DNA from: Prevotella disiens JCM 6334 = ATCC 29426
GTDB lineage: Bacteria > Bacteroidota > Bacteroidia > Bacteroidales > Bacteroidaceae
NCBI RefSeq assembly: GCF_000613345.1
Contig: NZ_BAIS01000013.1
Location: forward strand, 1 to 46,918
Length of the DNA stretch: 46,918 nucleotides
Direction: 5' to 3'
The position numbers and the translations under genes are program-made. Below the pieces are notes generated by a model. It was given only the letters and a program-made list of their open reading frames with translations. It ran no database searches and was not told the DNA's origin. Of the stretch, positions 41,634-46,918 are shown one piece after another (position 1 is the first letter of the stretch; each line of letters starts with the position of its first letter).

Positions 41634-44315
41634 ATGACACACAAACAACATTATGAAGGACTTAACGAACAGGAAGTTCGTGAGAGTAGATTAAAATTTG
41701 GGGCTAACATTCTGACTCCGCCTGCACAAGTTCCGCTTTGGAAAAGGTTTATTGCAAAGTTTAACGACCCTCTTATCGTAATTCTTCTCATAGCAGGAAT
41801 GCTGTCAATCGGCATTTCTTTCTATGAATTTTTTGTACTCCACGAAGGAAAGGAAGTGTTTTTCGAACCTGTGGGCATCTTTATTGCCATTCTGTTGGCT
41901 ACGGGCTTAGCTTTCTTTTTTGAAGAAAAAGCCAACAAAGCATTCTCAATTTTAAATCAAGTGAACGATGACGAAGCGGTGGAAGTTATCAGAAATGGTA
42001 ATACAACCAATGTTCCGAAGCGTGATATAGTTGTTGGCGACCTTGTTCTGCTCAATACAGGAGCTGATATTCCTGCCGACGGCGAGTTGCTAACGGCGGT
42101 TTCGCTCAACATTGACGAATCTTCTTTGACGGGAGAACCTATTTGTAAGAAGAGCATAAAGCCCGAAGAGTTTGACAATGACGCCACTTTCCCAACCAAC
42201 CATGTGTTGCGTGGTACGAAAGTGATGGAAGGTCATGGTTTGTTTCGAGTTAAAAAGGTGGGCGATGCTACCGAAAATGGAAAAGTTTTCACCGCCGCAC
42301 AGATTGATAACAGTGTGAAAACACCGCTTACCGAACAATTAGAACGTCTTGGAACATTGATAACGTGGGCAAGTTATGGCTTTGCAGCATTAATTTTGGT
42401 AGGTCGTGTACTCATGTATTTCAATGAATTTGATTTCGAATGGGTGCATTTCATACAATATTTCTTGGATACTATCATGATTTGCGTTACGCTTATCGTG
42501 GTGGCAGTGCCTGAAGGATTGCCAATGGCAGTTACTTTGAGTTTGGCTTATTCAATGCGCAAAATGCTTCAGACCAATAATTTGGTACGCAAAATGCACG
42601 CTTGCGAAACAATGGGTGCTACAACGGTGATTTGTACCGACAAGACTGGAACGCTGACACAGAACCAAATGCGTGTTCACGAAATGCAATCTGACGACAA
42701 GAATGCGCTCCATGCTGCCTTGATGAGGGAGGGAATAGCGGTCAATTCCACTGCTTCGCTCGACCTTTCTGCACCTGAAAAGCCTGTGGCATTGGGCAAT
42801 CCAACGGAAGGTGCGTTGCTTTTATGGCTTCGCGACCAAGGTTTAGACTATCAAACGATGCGTGATGAAGTGGAAGTCATTGATGAATTGCCTTTCTCTA
42901 CCGAGCGAAAATACATGGCTACATTGGTGCGCTCGACTGCTGTGGAAGGCAAAAAGTTTCTTTATATAAAGGGTGCAACCGATATTATTCGCCACTTCTG
43001 TTCGGAAATTGCAGGCAATCATTCGTGGGACGACATCAACAGCCAACTTTTACAATGGCAAAATCAAGCAATGCGCACCTTGGGCTTCGCTTATTTAGAA
43101 CTTCCTGAAACTGCAACCAACAACTTAGGAGCGGGTATCATTCCTAAAATCATGCAAGGGGAAACCGAAATTGATGCAAAATTTACCTTCCTTGGCATTG
43201 TTGCCATTGCCGACCCTGTGCGCAAAGAAGTGCCAGCGGCAGTGAAAGAATGTTTAGATGCAGGTATCAGCGTGAAGATTGTAACGGGCGATACCCCAGG
43301 AACGGCAAAGGAAATAGGGCGACAAGTGGGGCTTTGGACGGCTCAAGATACGGACAGGAATATCATTACGGGACCCGAACTTGCAGCCTTAACCGACGAA
43401 GAATTGCGCAAACGTGTGTTGGATTTAAAGGTAATTGCACGTGCCAAGCCGATGGATAAGAAACGATTGGTAGAATGTTTGCAGAGCCTCAACCAAGTAG
43501 TGGCAGTTACGGGCGATGGTACGAACGATGCACCAGCCTTGAAAGCAGCGCATGTAGGTCTTTCGATGGGCGACGGAACGAGTGTTGCCAAGGAAGCATC
43601 GGATATTACTATCATCGACAATTCGTTCCTTTCGATTGGTCGTGCGGTGATGTGGGGGCGCAGTTTGTATCAAAACATTCAGCGTTTCATTCTTTTCCAA
43701 CTTACGGTCAATGTTGTAGCGTGTTTCATTGTGTTGGTTGGTGCGTTCATGGGGACACAAAGTCCGCTCACGGTTACGCAAATGTTGTGGGTAAACCTTA
43801 TCATGGACACCTTTGCAGCCATGGCTTTGGCGGCTTTACCACCTTCGAGAAGTGTAATGAACGATAAGCCTCGCAACCGAAAAGCCTTCATTATAACGAG
43901 GGCTATGTGGCAAAGAATTATTATTTTAGGTGGCATTTTCTTTGTTTCGCTCTTTGCGTTCCTTCTCATGTTGGAGTATTCTAAAACGGAAGAAATGCTT
44001 GATTTGTTGCAATTCAACTTTACTGCTCATCGTGAACTCACTGCTTACGAATTGAGTTTATTCTTCACGTTGTTTGTCATGCTACAATTTTGGAATATGT
44101 TTAACGCACGTTCTTTCGCCACAGGGCGCAGTGCTTTCCATTTAAAGAATTGTCGCAGTTTCTTGTTCATCTTGTTCCTGATTCTCATTGGGCAAATATT
44201 AATCGTCGAATTAGGCGGGAAAATGTTCAGCGTAACACCGCTTAAAATCATCGATTGGGTGATAATCATCGTGTCTTCGGCTGGTGTACTCGTCTTGGTG
44301 AGTTGTTCAGATTAA
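41634..44315 (+). CDS. P2B-type (PMCA-like) calcium-translocating ATPase
   Basis: 893 aa from ATG 41634 (MTHKQHYEGLNEQEV); the open frame begins at 41580, within the repeat array, and the first 18 residues look spurious. Ion pump with the P2 layout: N-terminal cytoplasmic part, membrane pair, actuator with SLTGEP, the membrane motif VAVPEGLPMAVTLSLAYSM, phosphorylation site ICTDKTGTLTQNQMRV, nucleotide domain with KGAT, hinge VTGDGTNDAPALKAAHVGLSMG and four to six C-terminal membrane helices. PEGLP and the overall length fit Ca2+ pumps that export calcium; ion choice is inferred. Monocistronic, followed by a dispersed-repeat terminator. Confidence 0.92.
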   Translation: MTHKQHYEGLNEQEVRESRLKFGANILTPPAQVPLWKRFIAKFNDPLIVILLIAGMLSIGISFYEFFVLHEGKEVFFEPVGIFIAILLATGLAFFFEEKANKAFSILNQVNDDEAVEVIRNGNTTNVPKRDIVVGDLVLLNTGADIPADGELLTAVSLNIDESSLTGEPICKKSIKPEEFDNDATFPTNHVLRGTKVMEGHGLFRVKKVGDATENGKVFTAAQIDNSVKTPLTEQLERLGTLITWASYGFAALILVGRVLMYFNEFDFEWVHFIQYFLDTIMICVTLIVVAVPEGLPMAVTLSLAYSMRKMLQTNNLVRKMHACETMGATTVICTDKTGTLTQNQMRVHEMQSDDKNALHAALMREGIAVNSTASLDLSAPEKPVALGNPTEGALLLWLRDQGLDYQTMRDEVEVIDELPFSTERKYMATLVRSTAVEGKKFLYIKGATDIIRHFCSEIAGNHSWDDINSQLLQWQNQAMRTLGFAYLELPETATNNLGAGIIPKIMQGETEIDAKFTFLGIVAIADPVRKEVPAAVKECLDAGISVKIVTGDTPGTAKEIGRQVGLWTAQDTDRNIITGPELAALTDEELRKRVLDLKVIARAKPMDKKRLVECLQSLNQVVAVTGDGTNDAPALKAAHVGLSMGDGTSVAKEASDITIIDNSFLSIGRAVMWGRSLYQNIQRFILFQLTVNVVACFIVLVGAFMGTQSPLTVTQMLWVNLIMDTFAAMALAALPPSRSVMNDKPRNRKAFIITRAMWQRIIILGGIFFVSLFAFLLMLEYSKTEEMLDLLQFNFTAHRELTAYELSLFFTLFVMLQFWNMFNARSFATGRSAFHLKNCRSFLFILFLILIGQILIVELGGKMFSVTPLKIIDWVIIIVSSAGVLVLVSCSD

Positions 44316-44420
44316 TCTCTGGCAATAAAACAAGTAGTTAAAGGTGGGTTCTAAAAATTATCACCGCAAGAAATATATTTAGAATATGGGGTTCGTTTTT
44401 TGAAAGAACAAGTCGGGAAA

Positions 44421-44482
44421 TCAAAACAGATGGTTTTGAACACAAAAAGAGCCTATTTTGCGCTGCAAAATAGGCTCTTTTT
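44421..44482. terminator. Terminator of the calcium ATPase gene (dispersed-repeat family)
   Basis: Perfect 18-bp arms AAAAAGAGCCTATTTTGC (44444-44461) and GCAAAATAGGCTCTTTTT (44465-44482), loop GCT, T tail. A related imperfect palindrome TCAAAACAGATGGTTTTGAA lies just before it (44421-44440). Confidence 0.8.
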
Positions 44483-44540
44483 ATATTTTAAGCGGTTGTT
44501 ATAAAATTTATATCCTTGACTACGGACGAGTGAAAAACCA

Positions 44541-45130
44541 CTAAAATGCCTTACCAAAGCTGATGTATGGCGCAAGGACAAACTTGTTTTTAGTTTCACG
44601 ATTTGACCCCCAAACATAGGCAGGAGTAACACCTATGCGGAATTGAAACCCTTTGCGTGCTGTATAACGATAGCCTAAGGTGGCGAAACCGAAAGCACCA
44701 AAATTGTTTTCTTTCTTATAGTCGAACTTAATATCTGACATAACTTCGTTCTTTTCCCATCGGGCAATGGTATAATGGTCGTTATAAAGACCTACATTCA
44801 CACCAACGCCCACTTCTAATTGGTGCTTGTTTTTACCCACTAAATAGTTCACACCCAACGGAATTGTATAAGCTCGTGATGATTCGTTAGTACCGAAAAT
44901 GGAGTTTGAACTATAGAAAAAGGAGTTTGAACGATAGTAACCAAAGCCAAAACCTACACGATAGCCCCAAGCAGTATCTTTGTTAAAACGTGAATCGAAG
45001 TTCACTCCACTCCATTTGACGGACCCAGCAATTCAAGATAAATACTTTTGGAACGTGTATTTTCGGTTTGAGCATTCGCAGTTAACGCTGTTGAAAATAA
45101 TAATGAAGCGATAATAAGTCGTACATTCAT
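44541..45130 (-). pseudogene. Outer-membrane beta-barrel protein, frameshifted
   Basis: The N-terminal part starts at the Met at 45130 (MNVRLIIASLLFSTALTANAQ, signal peptide) and reads SIYLELLGPSNGV before a premature stop at 45002. The next frame continues VNFDSRFNKDTAWGYRVGFGFGYYRS, KHQLEVGVGVNVGLYNDHY, NNFGAFGFATLGYRYTARKGFQFRIGVTPAYVW and ends FVLAPYISFGKAF, a typical small barrel with an aromatic C-terminus. Adding one C on the plus strand at about 45007 joins them into a 196-residue protein. Nothing else is damaged. Barrel function unknown; co-orientated with the Nudix gene upstream, which has its own terminator. Confidence 0.75.
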
Positions 45131-45180
45131 AAGTTCTCTATTTAATTTTTGTAAATTAATGGTGTGCAAAGGAACGAAAA

Positions 45181-45213
45181 AAAAGCAAACGAAAGAAGAA
45201 ATCGTCTGCTTTT
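45181..45213 (-). terminator. Terminator of the Nudix gene
   Basis: On the minus strand AAAAGCAGACGA, a 9-nt loop, TCGTTTGCTTTT with one G-U pair, followed by a T tract. Confidence 0.7.
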
Positions 45214-45222
45214 TTATTTTTT

Positions 45223-45747
45223 TTAAAAGCCACGACACTGCAAAAATGCACGCAAAGCATGACGAATAGAACGCAAACCAAAATGTTCGGTATGCACATC
45301 TGACAGCTTTAACCAAACGGCTTCCGATGCATCATCGGCAGCTTTCAATAGGTTTTCGTCTTCGATTTCACAAATAAAAAAAGTGTCCAAGGTAGGAACC
45401 ATGAACCCACTATACCTATAATGATTGGGCAAAGTAGTAAAAAATTCGGATTTTACCACCTCAAGTCCCGTCTCTTCTTTTACTTCTCTTAACAAAGCCT
45501 CGTACATTGTTTCGTCAATATCAACAAAACCGCCTGGCAAATCAAGCATTCCTTTGGAAGGTTCAAGTTTGCGACGAACGACAAGAAGTTCGCCTTTACG
45601 ATTTAAAATGAACGCAGCAACCGCTGCACTGGGGTTCAAATAATATTCAAATCCGCAATTTTCACAACATTTACTCTTGGCATTTTGCTCCTCAAAATGC
45701 TCACTTCCGCACACTGGACAATATTTGAATTTCTCTAATACATGCAT
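45223..45747 (-). CDS. Nudix hydrolase with N-terminal zinc ribbon
   Basis: 174 aa. A four-cysteine ribbon (Cys10-x2-Cys13 and Cys28-x2-Cys31 in KYCPVCGS and CCENCGFEYY) precedes a Nudix domain whose box runs from Gly73 to Leu95: GGFVDIDETMYEALLREVKEETGL, matching Gx5Ex7REUxEExGU. A zinc ribbon in front of Nudix is also found in NADH pyrophosphatase (NudC), but the SQPWPFPxS motif of that enzyme is missing, so the substrate is open (nucleotide sugars, NAD(H) or damaged nucleotides). Cytoplasmic. No clear promoter is visible in the 233 bp between it and the divergent esterase gene. Confidence 0.88.
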   Translation of the reverse strand: MHVLEKFKYCPVCGSEHFEEQNAKSKCCENCGFEYYLNPSAAVAAFILNRKGELLVVRRKLEPSKGMLDLPGGFVDIDETMYEALLREVKEETGLEVVKSEFFTTLPNHYRYSGFMVPTLDTFFICEIEDENLLKAADDASEAVWLKLSDVHTEHFGLRSIRHALRAFLQCRGF

Positions 45748-45886
45748 GATTAAAAGTCTGTTCTATAAGTTGTTAATATAAACTATATAAATTTTAAAAA
45801 TAGTTTAAGCACCATTTGAAACCCGTGCTATGCCTGCAAATATACTAAAAACTCTAAACATGAGAGCCGTTTCGCTGCTTTTTTAT

Positions 45887-45894
45887 TAACTTTG
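45887..45894 (+). promoter_or_regulatory. -7 element of the esterase gene
   Basis: TAACTTTG; no TTTG at the expected distance. Predicted leader about 80 nt. Confidence 0.45.
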
Positions 45895-45940
45895 TAGACA
45901 AATGGACTTATTTTCAGCGATGAAATCTTCCGTAATACAA

Positions 45941-45965
45941 GCTATCCACTAACAAAACGGATAGC
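45941..45965 (+). other. Leader hairpin of the esterase gene
   Basis: GCTATCC (45941-45947) and GGATAGC (45959-45965) can pair around an 11-nt loop, ending 15 bp before the start codon, within the ribosome-binding region. Confidence 0.35.
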
Positions 45966-45980
45966 AACAAAAACATTTAA

Positions 45981-46814
45981 ATGAGCAGAATGAACTTCAA
46001 AAAACTATTTACAGTAGCCGCAACGATTGCGCTTTCAATCACAGCTGTAGCACAAAGCACATTCGAAGTGAAACTTTATAATGGCAAACAACCTTACGAT
46101 AATGGCGATAAAATGGATACAGCCAAAGTGCGTGTCTATCTTCCTATTGACAGAGAAGCCACAGGACGCGCCGTTGTAATATGCCCAGGTGGTGGTTATA
46201 GTTCGCTTTCTATGGACACAGAAGGTTATGATTGGGGAGAATTCTTCCAAAATCAAGGCATTGCAGCCATTGTTTTGAAGTATCGTTTACCACATGGAAA
46301 TCCCAAAGTGCCTATTGCTGATGCAGAACAAGCCATCAAACTTGTACGTATGAATGCAACAGCGTGGAAAATAAGCCGAAACGATGTAGGTATCATGGGC
46401 TTTTCCGCAGGAGGACACTTAGCTGCAACGCTTGCAACATCATCACATGGTGAGGCTAAGCCCGATTTCCAAATTTTATTCTATCCCGTAATTTCCATGA
46501 CAGAAGGATTTGGACACGAAGGCAGCTTCAATAACTTTTTAGGTAGCCACCCAAGCAAACGAGACCAAAGAAAATATAGTGCCGACTTGAATGTATCACG
46601 CATGACACCTCGTGCTTTCATTGCTTTGAGCGATGACGATAACAGCGTTCCACCAGCAAATGGAGTCAATTATTACACCGAACTTTATAAAAACGATATT
46701 CGTGCTTCCTTGCACGTATATCCTGGTGGCGGACATGGCTGGGGAAGCAAGATTGGTTTCCGTTATCACGAGGAATTAATGATGGATTTAAAGGCTTGGT
46801 TAAGAAGTTTTTAA
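45981..46814 (+). CDS. Secreted alpha/beta hydrolase, acetyl-esterase-like
   Basis: 277 aa. Signal peptide to about residue 24 (LFTVAATIALSITAVA), with Met4 as an alternative start. The fold is marked by the oxyanion-loop motif ICPGGGYSSLSM (residues 67-78), the nucleophile elbow GFSAGG with Ser142, an acid in ALSDDDNSVPP (about Asp219) and His252 in PGGGHGWG. This is the plan of the xylan/acetyl-esterase group (BD-FAE/Axe-like) often encoded near glycan-use genes in Bacteroidetes; no such genes are seen here, so the substrate is open. Good terminator downstream. Confidence 0.88.
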   Translation: MSRMNFKKLFTVAATIALSITAVAQSTFEVKLYNGKQPYDNGDKMDTAKVRVYLPIDREATGRAVVICPGGGYSSLSMDTEGYDWGEFFQNQGIAAIVLKYRLPHGNPKVPIADAEQAIKLVRMNATAWKISRNDVGIMGFSAGGHLAATLATSSHGEAKPDFQILFYPVISMTEGFGHEGSFNNFLGSHPSKRDQRKYSADLNVSRMTPRAFIALSDDDNSVPPANGVNYYTELYKNDIRASLHVYPGGGHGWGSKIGFRYHEELMMDLKAWLRSF

Positions 46815-46834
46815 GAACGTTTCAGATAAATAGC

Positions 46835-46875
46835 AAAGGTGGTTAGGCAGTTTTCTCATGCTCCAACCACCTTTT
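46835..46875 (+). terminator. Terminator of the esterase gene
   Basis: AAAGGTGGTT (46835-46844) and AACCACCTTT (46865-46874), perfect 10-bp arms, followed by further T. Confidence 0.75.
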
Positions 46876-46918
46876 ATTTATAACCAAAATCAAACCTTAA
46901 AAATCAAAAGAAAGTTAA

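Overview
This window looks like a chromosomal segment of an oral Prevotella, most like the P. intermedia/P. nigrescens group. The evidence is Bacteroidetes promoters of the TTTG-N19/20-TAnnTTTG type (nine or more in front of genes), several proteins with a C-terminal type IX secretion (T9SS) sorting domain, a C10 (streptopain/interpain-type) cysteine protease, two ECF sigma/anti-sigma operons, DUF4252 proteins and Bacteroidetes-type housekeeping genes. The genus is inferred from protein character, not from a database search.

Layout. (1) 1-5600 is a mobile-element remnant: the 3' end of an unknown gene, a 1 kb AT-rich block of short and long direct repeats, and a minus-strand operon (XRE regulator, HTH protein, primase/helicase with a broken reading frame, HTH excisionase-like protein, truncated fimbrillin-like lipoprotein). 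It ends in a 450 bp gene-free stretch with a strong palindrome, six copies of TGTAGCAG/CTGCTACA and a short orphan transcription unit. No integrase is visible. (2) 6002-11646: a 1543-aa T9SS surface protein preceded by an overlooked 54-aa acidic peptide gene, then the tail of a second T9SS protein and a transposase fragment. (3) 11704-14856: a P1B metal ATPase with a candidate operator, and a frameshifted dusB. (4) 14994-17448: a tight five-gene operon with an ECF sigma factor, its putative anti-sigma factor and three DUF4252 proteins. (5) 17652-33404: ruvB, the C10 protease, coaD-ybeY, an S41 protease, parE, a GNAT-like protein, a SAM methyltransferase with a VanX-type peptidase, a CUB/LRR T9SS protein and a secreted protein. 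(6) 33687-36211: a YitT transporter-like protein with a C-terminal frameshift, an AT-rich stretch with one doubtful ORF, and a second ECF sigma/anti-sigma pair with a recognisable ECF promoter. (7) 36432-46814: topA-aroK-speA operon, a P2B calcium ATPase, a frameshifted outer-membrane protein, a Nudix hydrolase and a secreted esterase.

Three themes stand out. Four genes (primase, dusB, YitT, outer-membrane protein) each lose frame by exactly one missing base, in or next to short G/C runs, so sequencing or assembly error is a serious alternative to real decay. Two families of dispersed non-coding repeats recur between genes: a 22-bp GGCTCTTTT unit that usually forms terminator-like hairpins, and a 9-bp TCNGACTNG tandem repeat. 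Several starts in the longest ORFs are overruled here because a promoter or a better signal peptide lies inside the extension.
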